NCBI RefSeq assembly: GCF_963664915.1
Contig: NZ_OY761810.1
Span: 1,378,661 to 1,442,660, forward strand
DNA from: an uncultured Caproiciproducens sp.
GTDB lineage: Bacteria > Bacillota > Clostridia > Oscillospirales > Acutalibacteraceae
DNA length: 64,000 bases
Reading direction: 5' to 3'
The notes under the pieces are model-generated. The model saw nothing but the letters and a program-made list of their open reading frames with translations, had not been told where the DNA came from and made no database searches. Shown piece by piece: positions 9,308-17,938 of the stretch; the first letter of the stretch is position 1; every line of letters begins with the position of its first letter. The translations under genes and the position numbers were made by a program.

Positions 9308-10544
9308 TGAGATGGAGCGAAAACTTATCACGGTACTTCTGAACAAATATGAGCGCAGCAGCTTTTTTCGTTCGGGGGCAGTACCAACAAAGAGGATTCT
9401 GCTGAAGCTGTATGAGAACGGGAAATGCGAGTTCTCGGATTACAACATTGAAAACAGTGAGCAGCGAATCCGCGTCAATGAATGTGTACAGGCATTGGCG
9501 CAAAAAGGATTTATCCGTTTTGAATGGATGAAGGGCGAAGAAAATCATATCATGTCAAAAGTCTGGCTGAATATGGAGGACTTGCAAAATGTCTATTGTT
9601 TTGCACATAGGCAGCCTCAAAGTGATTATCTTTCTAACGTTGAAGCAGAGTTGGCGGAGTGTATGGAGTCCATTCGATTGCAATGGATAAAAGACTATTT
9701 GCAGGATACCTGTGGGTATATCCGGCAAAAGCGGAAACTCCATGTATTGGTTCCTGACAATGCGCAGGATCGGAAATCACTGCTACAAGCATTGCGGTAT
9801 ATAGATGCTAATAAGGACAACGAACTGCTGAAACGAGTGTTCTCTGTTCGCTGCTTTGGTGATAGTAAGCATTTCGAACGAGTTGTCGAGACGCGCTTGC
9901 TTCGCATTCTGAAAAAGTATTTGGACTGTGATGACCAAATAACAGATGAACAGCTATTGAATCAAATTGGTATCGTAAAATACCCAGAGCAATTCGAGTT
10001 CTGTGGGCCAATTTCTCTTAACTTTCCAGATGGAAAATATCTGGACTTCTCAAATCTAAGCGGCGGCAGCACAGTTTACGGACAAGACATTGCAGCGGCG
10101 CAAATTACTCTTTCAAAAGGAGTGCGCTGCATTTTATCCATTGAAAATAAAGCAAATTATTTTGATTACATCAGTAAACAACGCAAGCCTGATGAGATCG
10201 TTATCTATCACGGAGGACAATACAGTCCGTCTAAGCAAATATTTCTACATGCCGTTGCACACGCATCTGAACAGTTACCGTGGTATCATTGGGGCGATAT
10301 TGATTACGGAGGGTTCAGCATGCTCGCAAGGCTTCGCCGTGAAATTAACTCCAGCACACAGCCTTACCGAATGAATAAGCAGGAATTAATCACATTCGCG
10401 GCGTTTACAACACCCTTCTCGCCTGAGTATTCGCAAAAATTGCTTGAATTGACGGCAAGGACTGAGCTTAGAGACTGTTCGGAGTGTCTTGCCTATATGC
10501 TGGAACGCTGTATGCGGTTAGAACAGGAAGCGTTGTTGGAATAA
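9300..10544 (+). CDS. jetD: Wadjet defence protein JetD, Toprim-type nuclease
   Basis: The 414-residue nuclease that cuts DNA when JetABC stalls on a small circle. The C-terminal Toprim-like domain (DUF2220 region) keeps its acidic residues: Glu282 in LSIENKANY, and Asp333 and Asp335 in HWGDIDYGGFSML. The N-terminal third is a winged-helix-like arm (DUF3322 region). The start is placed at ATG 9300 (MNDEMERK), inside the jetC stop region after CGGAGTGG; an in-frame ATG at 9270 would force a longer overlap. All four Wadjet genes are intact. Confidence 0.92.
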   Translation: MNDEMERKLITVLLNKYERSSFFRSGAVPTKRILLKLYENGKCEFSDYNIENSEQRIRVNECVQALAQKGFIRFEWMKGEENHIMSKVWLNMEDLQNVYCFAHRQPQSDYLSNVEAELAECMESIRLQWIKDYLQDTCGYIRQKRKLHVLVPDNAQDRKSLLQALRYIDANKDNELLKRVFSVRCFGDSKHFERVVETRLLRILKKYLDCDDQITDEQLLNQIGIVKYPEQFEFCGPISLNFPDGKYLDFSNLSGGSTVYGQDIAAAQITLSKGVRCILSIENKANYFDYISKQRKPDEIVIYHGGQYSPSKQIFLHAVAHASEQLPWYHWGDIDYGGFSMLARLRREINSSTQPYRMNKQELITFAAFTTPFSPEYSQKLLELTARTELRDCSECLAYMLERCMRLEQEALLE

Positions 10545-10598
10545 TTGTCCAAAATGTTGCGTATACTTATACTATTCCAAAACAAAGGAGATATAAGT

Positions 10599-10805
10599 AT
10601 GCAAGAGGGACAAGCGGTAAATACGCTTTCGGCATTGCTTGGCAGTGACACATGGTCTAATGCCGCCTGCTGCGGATACGTGCTTTTAGCGTGTAAAAAT
10701 CTTGGGTACACCAAGCAAAAAAGTAGAAGCCTTCTCGAAGCCGTAAATGCGGCGTTCGAGAACTACACAATACAGCAAGCCGAAAAGGAATATTATGATA
10801 CGTAA
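10599..10805 (+). CDS. Small conserved conjugative-element protein of unknown function
   Basis: This 68-residue protein starts at ATG 10599 after AAAGGAG; an upstream in-frame ATG at 10545 lacks a site. The sequence GSDTWSNAACCGYVLLACKN followed by LGY resembles short proteins often carried by Tn1549-type conjugative elements in Clostridia. That resemblance is from memory and the function is unknown. A near-consensus leader lies between jetD and this gene, so it may be transcribed separately from Wadjet. Confidence 0.6.
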   Translation: MQEGQAVNTLSALLGSDTWSNAACCGYVLLACKNLGYTKQKSRSLLEAVNAAFENYTIQQAEKEYYDT

Positions 10806-10918
10806 TTTAGAAGTTGACGGCAAACAGACATAAGAACTTGTGTTGTTCCCAATTAGTCACACTTGATAAATTTAAAGCATAGGCATGTGGGAAAATTTTC
10901 TGCTTTACTCATAATAAA

Positions 10919-10965
10919 TAGCATGGCACCCTGCGTTCAAAAATACGTAGAGTGCCTTGCTTTAT
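10919..10965 (-). terminator. Terminator of the leftward recombinase remnant
   Basis: On the minus strand GCAAGGCACT and GGTGCCATGC pair (one internal mismatch) around a 20-nt loop, followed by TATTT. It sits just past the stop of the recombinase remnant at 10974. Confidence 0.6.
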
Positions 10966-10973
10966 ATTTGCTT

Positions 10974-11824
10974 TTATTCATCCACATCTACCGTCACGTC
11001 GGACTTGAATTCCACCGTGAATTTGTTATCGTAGATGGTGACTTTTTCAATCAGCCGCCGGACAAGCGGCTCGTCGTATTCCGTCAGGGCGGTAGACTGT
11101 TCTTGCAGGAAAGTGCCCATGTCGGCGATGCGCTTTTTCTGTTCGTCTCGCCCGGCACTTTCCATCTGAAGCTTCTGCTTATCCTCACGCAGGCGGTAAA
11201 TCTCCTCGACGACGTCCTCATAATCGCTTCGGGCACCGGTTCGCTTCAAAAGCTCCTCTTGCAGTTCTGCCAGCCGCTTGTCGACATCGGCAAGAGGCTG
11301 GCTTTTTTCGGATTCCAGAACGGCTTCGATGTTTTTTTGCAGGGTGGCGAGGAAGGTGTCCTTGTCACACCATGTTTGATTGATGGCGGTAACCAGCACA
11401 TGCTCAATCTGGCTTTCCGGCACGGTGCGGGTGTCGCAGAACAGCCCGGTGTTTTCAAGACGGCTGATGCACCGCCAGACGATGGACTTTTTGCCACGGT
11501 TGTACCAATGAATCCTGCGGTAAAACTCTCCGCAGCAGCCGCAGAAAACGATGTTTGATAGGCAGTGACTGCTGCTAAACACCCGGTTCTTTCCGTTTGG
11601 GCTTTTATGGATTAAACGCCGGCGCACCAGTTCTTCCTGCACCTGCATGAAAATCTCGCGTGGAATGATAGCTTCGTGACTGTTTTCCACGTAATACTGC
11701 GGCACAAGGCCGTTGTTCTTGACCCGCTGTTTTGTGAGGAAGTCTACGGTGTAGGTTTTCTGTAAAAGGGCGTCGCCGATGTATTTTTCATTCCGCAGGA
11801 TCGTGCTGATGTTGCCCCATATGG
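10974..11824 (-). pseudogene. Large serine recombinase, C-terminal part only
   Basis: The minus strand encodes WGNISTILRNEKYIGDALLQ through the recombinase and zinc-ribbon region (VFCGCCGEFYRRIHW ... CISRLENTGLFC), a coiled coil, and the C-terminal tail to 10974. These are the recombinase and zinc-beta-ribbon domains of large serine recombinases, which move Tn1549/Tn4451-type elements. The N-terminal catalytic domain with the nucleophilic serine is absent. The frame stops making sense at 11824, where an oppositely oriented recombinase begins. The protein cannot catalyse strand exchange. Confidence 0.85.
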
Positions 11825-13016
11825 CTACTGTCTAAAGGATAAGATGCTTTTTATTCAGGAAGAAGAAGCAGAGGTTATTCGCCTGATATATGATAAGTTT
11901 GCTAACACAAGCATGGGATATGGTGGTGTGGCACAATATCTCAACTTACAAGGTATTAAGAAAGTCCAAAGGCAAAACGGAACACTTAAAGAATGGAGTG
12001 GTCATTTTGTAAGGCTGATTTTGGACAATCCTGTTTACTTTGGAAAAATTGCTTTTGGTAGGAGGGCAAGAGAAAAAGTAAAAGGTACAAAAAATCAGTA
12101 CCGCCAAGCTTGGCAGGAAGAATACATTTTAGCTGATGGACAACATGATGCTATTATCGGCGAAGAATTATGGAATAAGGTTCATGAAAAAAGAATAGCA
12201 ACTGGAGTAAAGCAACCCTCAAAGATCGGCAAGGAACGTGCTCATTTATTAACAGGGATTTTAAAGTGCCCTGTTTGTGGTGGCCCGATGTATACCAATA
12301 AACATGCATGGACAAACAAAGATGGTACATATAAAGAAGTGTATTATTATGTATGCAGCCGTAATCGAGCGGTGCGTGGCAAAAGCTGTGAGTATAAAGC
12401 CATGTTAAAGAAAACAGAGATTGAACCTCTTGTAATTGAGGCCATCAAAGAATTAGTCAGCAATGAAACATTTGCAACGGAAGTCAAATCAAGAATAGGC
12501 ACTCAGATTGATACTACAACCATTGATAGAGAGATTAAAAATTATGAGGCTAAGCTACGAGAAGTAGATATAAATAAAGCTCGCTTAGAAAACGAGATTG
12601 ATACACTGCCCGAAGATACCCGCTTCCGAGATAGGAAATTGCATGACATGACTATTCGATTAGATGGTCTGTATGATATAATAATAGAGTTGGAAGAAAA
12701 AATTGAAGAGGCAAAATTAAAGCGCCGCTCAGTTGAAGCTAACGCTATTACGCTGGACAATGTCTATAAACTGATGATTAACTTTGAAAAAGTATATGAT
12801 AAAATCAGTGATGAAGAACGAAAAGCTCTTGTATCTTCTTTGATTAAAGAAATTCAGATATACACCCGTGATGAAGCGGAAGTTCCATTAAAGTCCATTT
12901 CCTTTAACTTCCCCGTGTATAAAGATGGGCAGGAAGTACAGGAACTTTTGTGGGACAAAGGTAATACCGTTGAAACTGTGATTCTGATGACACGTTGTGG
13001 TAAAAACGATAAATAG
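11823..13016 (+). pseudogene. Second large serine recombinase, N-terminally truncated
   Basis: From 11823 the plus strand reads GYCLKDKMLFIQEEEAEV, the conserved start of the recombinase domain. It continues through a zinc ribbon (CPVCGGPMY ... CSRNRAVRGKSC), a coiled coil and a C-terminal tail. The catalytic serine domain is missing; the left side is the head-to-head remnant at 10974-11824. An internal ATG at 11844 leaves a 390-residue frame. Its last residues, TVETVILMTRCGKNDK, resemble the C-terminus of RlmCD, so the frame seems to read through an attachment site. The codon use is more AT-rich than that of the left recombinase. Confidence 0.85.
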
Positions 13017-13127
13017 AACACTGAAACCACAATATGTTGTGGTTTTGGAGAAAAAAATGGGCAAAAATTAGGCTAAAAAATGCCCGATTTTTGCCCTGAT
13101 TTTTAGGGGAAAATATAGATGACATAG
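12968..13127 (+). repeat. 160-bp direct repeat, copy A (attachment-site-like)
   Basis: Equal in length to 23056-23215 and identical at about 152 of 160 positions. It begins with codons for VETVILMTRCGKNDK and a stop, then a hairpin with arms AAACCACAA/TTGTGGTTT, then an A/T-rich stretch ending GATGACATAG. The coding part resembles the 3' end of rlmCD (3067-3105). It is best read as an element end plus the restored methyltransferase tail. Confidence 0.8.
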
Positions 13128-13150
13128 GGTAATGTAATGATAACAGATTT

Positions 13151-14248
13151 TTGAAACATAATTGTGAGACCTATTCTTTAATTTGTCATCTAATCAATTT
13201 AATCAATGTAAAGTCTGGAACATATGAATGTATGAAAAATGGCAAATTTTCTAGAGAACATGCGCCACAAAGCTTTGAAAGTTTTAAGTCTTTTGAATTT
13301 ATTGAGTTTTACGAAGATTGTCTCTACTATGAAGAATTTTACTACGCACATAAGGATTTGCTTACACTATCATATACAATCATTAATTACCAAATACGTG
13401 CACATATAAACGCAATGTTTTTAATAGTTGTATTGCAAATACTAAAATCGTCCCGGTTCTTAAATAAAGAAGTCTCTATCATTGCAAAATCATTATATTA
13501 TGATTTGCATAGATTATTAAGAGATGCGCGTGTTATCAATGTTATGTATAATAATCATTACATTGATTTAGATATTCAAAGTGAACAACGTGGTCGTCAA
13601 AACGCCACTACAAGATTACAAATAATTTATGGATACGATAACTACGATATATATTGTTTAAGATTGGATACTGCACATAAGGGAATAAATTATTTTCATT
13701 TTAATAACATATCACCCAATAATGTGGAATATTATCTGATTACAGATTCTGAATACGAAGACATAATAAAGAAAAATCCAAAAGTTGAGTCATGTTTTAT
13801 TAATTTTAAACACTTATGGTTTGTTAAGGAAAATTATCAAAATGAAATTAAAAATATGGATTTAATTCAATTTCGCGAGTTGATGAAGTTGAAAAAACAT
13901 AAAGATGTTTTTAACGATGATGTTTTAGAAACAGATATAATTAGATTTTTTGAGAATATTTATAATTTGGTGTATCCTCAATTTGCTGAAGAAGTTGATT
14001 ATGATGGTAAGTTAGCAAAAAGGCTATTTCGGTTCGATAAGCTAATGTTTTATTCAAATATATACTTTATTGGTGCTTGTGCAGATGCAGACCCAGAGTC
14101 ACTTAATAAAGTATATGATTTTATAATTGAAAAAGCGCAAGCGTTCGAGTTAATTGGAATTGAGGATGCTAATTGGTTAAAAGCAGAAAAACCAATAAAT
14201 GTGATTGAACTTATAATTGATATATCAAAAGAAACGGCACTGAAATAA
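13151..14248 (+). CDS. Unknown AT-rich cargo gene
   Basis: A frame of up to 365 codons from TTG 13151, much more AT-rich than its neighbours. The start is uncertain; ATG 13232 is an alternative. The product is rich in Tyr, Phe, Ile and Asn. A hydrophobic helix occurs near residues 85-100 (INAMFLIVVLQILK), followed by KSLYYDLHRLLRDARV, and acidic C-terminal helices. I recognise no domain. It lies exactly between repeat copy A and the first two-hairpin leader, a slot holding different cargo at the second locus (23.2-24.2 kb). That position suggests an accessory, perhaps defence or toxin, function, which is inference only. Confidence 0.65.
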   Translation: MKHNCETYSLICHLINLINVKSGTYECMKNGKFSREHAPQSFESFKSFEFIEFYEDCLYYEEFYYAHKDLLTLSYTIINYQIRAHINAMFLIVVLQILKSSRFLNKEVSIIAKSLYYDLHRLLRDARVINVMYNNHYIDLDIQSEQRGRQNATTRLQIIYGYDNYDIYCLRLDTAHKGINYFHFNNISPNNVEYYLITDSEYEDIIKKNPKVESCFINFKHLWFVKENYQNEIKNMDLIQFRELMKLKKHKDVFNDDVLETDIIRFFENIYNLVYPQFAEEVDYDGKLAKRLFRFDKLMFYSNIYFIGACADADPESLNKVYDFIIEKAQAFELIGIEDANWLKAEKPINVIELIIDISKETALK

Positions 14249-14281
14249 ATTATATTTGACTTTTTGTTATCGCCACGGAAA

Positions 14282-14408
14282 CCCAGAGGCACTAATTATT
14301 GATGTCTCTGTTTTCATATAAAACCAAAAAAAACTTAATAAATGCCATCGGGTAAACAATCAAGAGGTTATGTTCTTCGTTACTGAAAAACATAGCCTCT
14401 TTTTTTGT
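14282..14408 (+). promoter_or_regulatory. Two-hairpin leader element, copy 1
   Basis: Hairpin P1 (CAGAGGCA 14284-14291 with TGTCTCTG 14303-14310) is followed by a conserved linker (AATGCCATCGGGTAAACAAT). Hairpin P2 has arms 14362-14374 and 14389-14401 and runs into a T-tract. It resembles an attenuator ahead of the gene starting at GTG 14444. Copies lie at 24223 and 28275. Confidence 0.75.
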
Positions 14409-14443
14409 TGTCCGATTTGCAGAAAAAGAAAGGACTGATTAAA

Positions 14444-15040
14444 GTGATTACAAGATTTATGAGAGATACACCTCTCGCCACTATAGAAATAGAAATGCAA
14501 CTTATTCCCGGCTTTACGCCTCGTGCCTACGGAACATTCCGAGGCCAGCAAAGATATGTGAATCCAAACCCAATTCAGTATGAAGAATTGCTTAGGCTGT
14601 TCCTCAAAGAGATAGAGTTACAGGCATTTGCTCTGCGAGTGCAAAGAATCATAGAGGTGAACCAAATGCTTTTTAGAAATGCAGAGCATAAAAAGAGATT
14701 TCAAAGTATCTGTAAAAGTGGTCTGTTTCCGAAGCTAGAAGAAAGCTACGGATATGCAGCCGCTATTTTTTTACTCTCTGCAGATGCGTTTGTTTGGAGT
14801 AAGACAAAAAGTTGTGTAGACAGCCAACTCATTCATTTTGAAGCTATTCGCATTCATGGTGTGGATTTAGATGGATATGCCATCTTTCATATGGCAAAGG
14901 AACTTTACTCTGGAAAAGAACACATTACTGTTTCTGAACTCAGTGATCCGGAGCTGATAAACGATAAGCTATTACGACTTATCGTCAATGCCTTTTTAGT
15001 GAGGAGATATGGAATCAATGTAATCAAAGGAGGGCGATAA
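14444..15040 (+). CDS. Conserved Tn1549-type element protein, unknown function
   Basis: A 198-residue protein beginning ITRFMRDTPLATIEIEMQLI. The GTG start at 14444 is set by comparison with the truncated homologue at 24395, which begins with ATG at the same place behind the same leader and AAAGAAAGGACTGA context. Proteins of this type accompany relaxase and conjugation genes in Tn1549-like elements of Clostridia. I recall no function. It is predicted soluble, mainly helical. It is 2 bases upstream of the next gene, so they form an operon. Confidence 0.75.
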   Translation: MITRFMRDTPLATIEIEMQLIPGFTPRAYGTFRGQQRYVNPNPIQYEELLRLFLKEIELQAFALRVQRIIEVNQMLFRNAEHKKRFQSICKSGLFPKLEESYGYAAAIFLLSADAFVWSKTKSCVDSQLIHFEAIRIHGVDLDGYAIFHMAKELYSGKEHITVSELSDPELINDKLLRLIVNAFLVRRYGINVIKGGR

Positions 15041-15042
15041 CA

Positions 15043-15558
15043 ATGGAAAAACAAGAACTGCAAACACTGCGGCTGTGGAGTCCCCTATTCCCAAAGATTT
15101 ATCGTAAAAACGAATGGGGTGATACCGAATATGAACCAGAGGATATGGATGCTACTGAAATAGTGGAATATCAAGAGGAAATCCTAGCTGCTATTGAACG
15201 AGTGAAACTCCAAAATGAAGGTGAGCGTGGTTTGGCTTTTTACCTCGATAATGATGTTCTAAAAGGAAAAGTGTACAGTATTAATCCCGCTGTTGAGGAA
15301 TGGGATGGCAAACTGTGGGGTGTTACAGAAGTACAGTCGCATGGCGAACTGACACAGGCTGAGCTTGACGAGGTTATTTCAGAACTGACAGGGCAGTTTT
15401 CAGACGGTTGGGGTGAGGGCTTCGAGCAGCGACCAATTGATACTCCCGATGGAGAGTTGTATCTTAGCTTTTGGGATTCGGGAAATGAATTTTATATTAA
15501 ACCAGAAGAACAATTGAAAAACCAACAGTCACAAGGCTTCGGTATGACAATGGGATAA
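15043..15558 (+). CDS. Conserved element-borne hypothetical protein
   Basis: This 171-residue acidic protein starts 2 bases after the previous stop with AGGAGGGCGATAAC as ribosome-binding site. It opens with LQTLRLWSPLFPKIYRKNEW and has a conserved-looking block VISELTGQFSDGWGEGFEQR, followed by LYLSFWDSGNEFYI. It looks like a domain found in Tn1549-type element proteins, but I cannot name a function. No signal peptide or membrane segment is visible. Confidence 0.75.
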   Translation: MEKQELQTLRLWSPLFPKIYRKNEWGDTEYEPEDMDATEIVEYQEEILAAIERVKLQNEGERGLAFYLDNDVLKGKVYSINPAVEEWDGKLWGVTEVQSHGELTQAELDEVISELTGQFSDGWGEGFEQRPIDTPDGELYLSFWDSGNEFYIKPEEQLKNQQSQGFGMTMG

Positions 15559-15570
15559 CATTTGTAAATA

Positions 15571-15592
15571 AAAAAACTTGGTATTATCCAAG
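15571..15592 (-). terminator. Terminator for the small leftward membrane-protein gene
   Basis: Arms AACTTGG/CCAAGTT enclose a short loop. On the minus strand the stem is followed by a seven-T run. It lies immediately after the stop at 15594, so it serves the leftward gene more than the rightward one. Confidence 0.65.
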
Positions 15593-15593
15593 T

Positions 15594-15812
15594 TCACAAA
15601 TCACAATGATGGTTAGTAATATGCTTTACCCGACCCCCGACACAGATTAATATATGGGTTGCAAAATTAATAAATGAACTAAATACCATATTACTAACAC
15701 CTCCTATTTTAAAGCAAACCAACAAGAATACAATAGATAAAAATACGGAGATTACTGTAGTTAATAAAGTCGTTTTTTGTTTAGCTGTGTCGGGTGCACC
15801 AGCATTTATCAT
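15594..15812 (-). CDS. Small membrane protein, unknown
   Basis: A 72-residue frame from ATG 15812: hydrophilic N-terminus (MINAGAPDTAKQKTT), a strong hydrophobic segment (LLTTVISVFLSIVFLLVCF), and a second hydrophobic stretch. A terminator directly after the stop argues that it is expressed, but no clear ribosome-binding site precedes it. It lies between an element gene pair and a recombinase remnant. No family was recognised. Confidence 0.4.
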   Translation of the reverse strand: MINAGAPDTAKQKTTLLTTVISVFLSIVFLLVCFKIGGVSNMVFSSFINFATHILICVGGRVKHITNHHCDL

Positions 15813-15883
15813 CGGGAATCGAGTAAAGCATACTACTTCATAACAATTATAACACAAAGTAATAAAAAGACAAGAAACTTGAC

Positions 15884-16753
15884 TATGCCCTTCTGCAAAA
15901 GACCTATACCGTGGACTTTCTTACAAAAAAACGAGTAAAGAATCAGGGCATTGTCCCACAGTATTACATACAGGATAATCATGAAGCTATTATTCCGAAA
16001 GAACTTTACTACCGGGTGCAGGAGGAAAAGTCCAGGAGGGCGAGCTTAAATAAATCCGCAGCTACCAGACGGGCAAAAAGGGAGAAAAGCAAGTACAGCT
16101 CCAAGTACGCCCTTTCCGATATAATGATCTGCAGGGAATGCGGACAGCCCTACCGCAGACAGGTCTGGTCGAAAAACAGTCAAAAAAGTGCCGTGTGGCG
16201 GTGCGAAAACCGACTGAAGAACGGGACAAAGCACTGTAAGAACTCCCCTACTCTCAAAGAAGAAGTTCTAAATGAAGCCGTCATGACCGCTATTAATAGC
16301 GTTGTCGAAAATCGGGGCAATTTTGTAGGCGCCTTCCGGGAGAATGTAGTTCAGGTCATTGGAAGCTACTCGACAAGGAATGTACCGACCGAATTTGACG
16401 ACCAGATCACAAAGCTTCAAGGTGATATGCTAGCTCTGATTGAGGAAAATGCAAAAAAAGGTTCGGCTACCGATGATTTTGACGAGCAGTATCAAAAAAT
16501 TGCTGAGCAGATCAAAGGACTTAAGCAAAATAAGTTAGATATTATAAAGGAACAAAAGCAGGCTGCGAATTTCCAGCAGAGAGTCAATGACATGGATACC
16601 TGCCTGAAGAAAACCACCTGTGTGGTGCGGGAGTTTGACAATGATCTGGTACGGCGGCTACTGCAAACTATCAAGGTTATCAATGAGGATATGATTGAAA
16701 TACAGTTCAAATCAGGAATTGTTATGAAACAGAGGGTTTCCTGCTATGACTGA
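15884..16753 (+). pseudogene. Third large serine recombinase, C-terminal part only
   Basis: Starting abruptly at YALLQKTYTVDFLTKKRV (15884), this frame encodes the recombinase domain, zinc ribbon (CRECGQPYRRQVW ... CENRLKNGTKHC), coiled coil and C-terminus. It is homologous to, but clearly diverged from, the leftward remnant at 10974-11824, and lies in the opposite orientation. No catalytic domain precedes it; 15858-15883 is noncoding. Like the other two it cannot excise anything. Confidence 0.85.
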
Positions 16754-16859
16754 CGGTGATGCGGCAGTAGCCAAAGGTTAATCAAGCAAGATATTATATG
16801 TGACGAATAAGGGCCAGCAGAAGCTGACTAGATCGTGGTTCCTGCTGAACATCATAACA

Positions 16860-16911
16860 CTGGTAAGAATAAAATCATCAGACGATGAGCTGAGAGTTTT
16901 ATTCTTACCAG
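16860..16911. repeat. 15-bp perfect inverted repeat
   Basis: Arms 16860-16874 (CTGGTAAGAATAAAA) and 16897-16911 are perfect complements separated by 22 bases. There is no downstream T-run on plus. It lies between the recombinase remnant and the fic promoter, and could be an element end, a recombinase-binding site or a terminator read from the right. Confidence 0.6.
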
Positions 16912-16957
16912 CAATTTAAATAACGGAATGATATAGCAAAATAGTCCGAGAAATGTC

Positions 16958-16987
16958 TTGCATATTATTCCGAATTGCGTGTATAAT
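16958..16987 (+). promoter_or_regulatory. Promoter of fic gene
   Basis: TTGCAT (16958-16963) and TATAAT (16982-16987) are 18 bases apart, with a GAGGAGG ribosome-binding site about 22 bases downstream. Confidence 0.6.
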
Positions 16988-17023
16988 AGAAATATCGGAA
17001 CAATATATGAGGAGGTGGCTCTT

Positions 17024-17938
17024 TTGGAATATATGAGTGTCCAAGAAACAGCACTTAGATGGGGGATCTCAGATCGTCGAGTTAGAGTACTATGTGATGA
17101 AAATAAAATTCCGGGGGTTATTCGCAAGGGTCGCTCATATCGGATTCCAGTAGACGCAATAAAGCCCGTAGATGGGCGAAAAAATAGACATAAACAGATA
17201 CCAAAACAGTTCGTATCACGCTTTTCCAGAATAGATGCTCTTAAGGATAAGTTGAATGACCATCGCCCGCTTACTCAAGGAGAGATTCAGCGTTTACGAG
17301 AAGAATTTCTTGTCGAATACACTTATAATTCTAATGCAATTGAAGGTAATACTCTTACATTGCAAGAAACGGCAATGGTATTGCAGGGAGTTACGATTGA
17401 TAAAAAGCCTCTAAAGGATCATTTGGAGGCAGTTGGACATCGTGATGCATTCTTATATGTACAAGACCTGATAACGAGCAATACGCCTTTTACCGAGTAT
17501 ATTATTAAGCAAATTCATACCTTGGTCTTAATGGATCGACCAGAAGATCGGGGTATTTATCGTCGCATACCAGTTCGCATCATGGGGGCTTTTCATAAAC
17601 CGCCAGAACCAGTATTGGTGCCAGAACTAATTGAAAAACTAATAGCGGAATTTCATTCTGCAAAAATGCATCCAATTGAGAGTGCCGCGTTGTTTCATTT
17701 GAAATTTGAAGGCATTCATCCTTTTGTGGATGGAAATGGACGGACGGGTCGCCTAATACTCAATTTATTTTTAATGCAGAATGGGTATCCACCAGTTAAT
17801 GTAAAATTTGTAGATCGCAAGCGATATTATGAGGCTTTTGATAGTTATTACCGTGATGGCTCATCTGTTGAAATGACAGAGATAATAGCTGAATATCTGG
17901 AAGAACGATCAAATATTATATGCCGAGGTAACGCATGA
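17024..17938 (+). CDS. Fic family protein with excisionase-like DNA-binding N-terminus
   Basis: Fic enzymes transfer AMP or related groups onto target proteins. The catalytic motif HPFVDGNGRTGR is complete. An inhibitory helix motif, SNAIEGN, precedes it, so activity is probably self-restrained. The first 50 residues (MSVQETALRWGISDRRVRVL) form a MerR/excisionase-type helix-turn-helix, suggesting DNA binding or autoregulation. The TTG start at 17024 is chosen because GGAGGT sits 7 bases upstream; ATG 17033 is possible. The stop overlaps the methyltransferase start by four bases, so this is a two-gene operon. Fic next to a modification enzyme is typical of defence islands. Confidence 0.85.
   Translation: MEYMSVQETALRWGISDRRVRVLCDENKIPGVIRKGRSYRIPVDAIKPVDGRKNRHKQIPKQFVSRFSRIDALKDKLNDHRPLTQGEIQRLREEFLVEYTYNSNAIEGNTLTLQETAMVLQGVTIDKKPLKDHLEAVGHRDAFLYVQDLITSNTPFTEYIIKQIHTLVLMDRPEDRGIYRRIPVRIMGAFHKPPEPVLVPELIEKLIAEFHSAKMHPIESAALFHLKFEGIHPFVDGNGRTGRLILNLFLMQNGYPPVNVKFVDRKRYYEAFDSYYRDGSSVEMTEIIAEYLEERSNIICRGNA

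Noticed and set aside
10863-11558. 231-codon plus-strand frame
   Set aside because: It is the antisense of the recombinase remnant (10974-11824), which shows clear zinc-ribbon and recombinase motifs; the plus frame has none.
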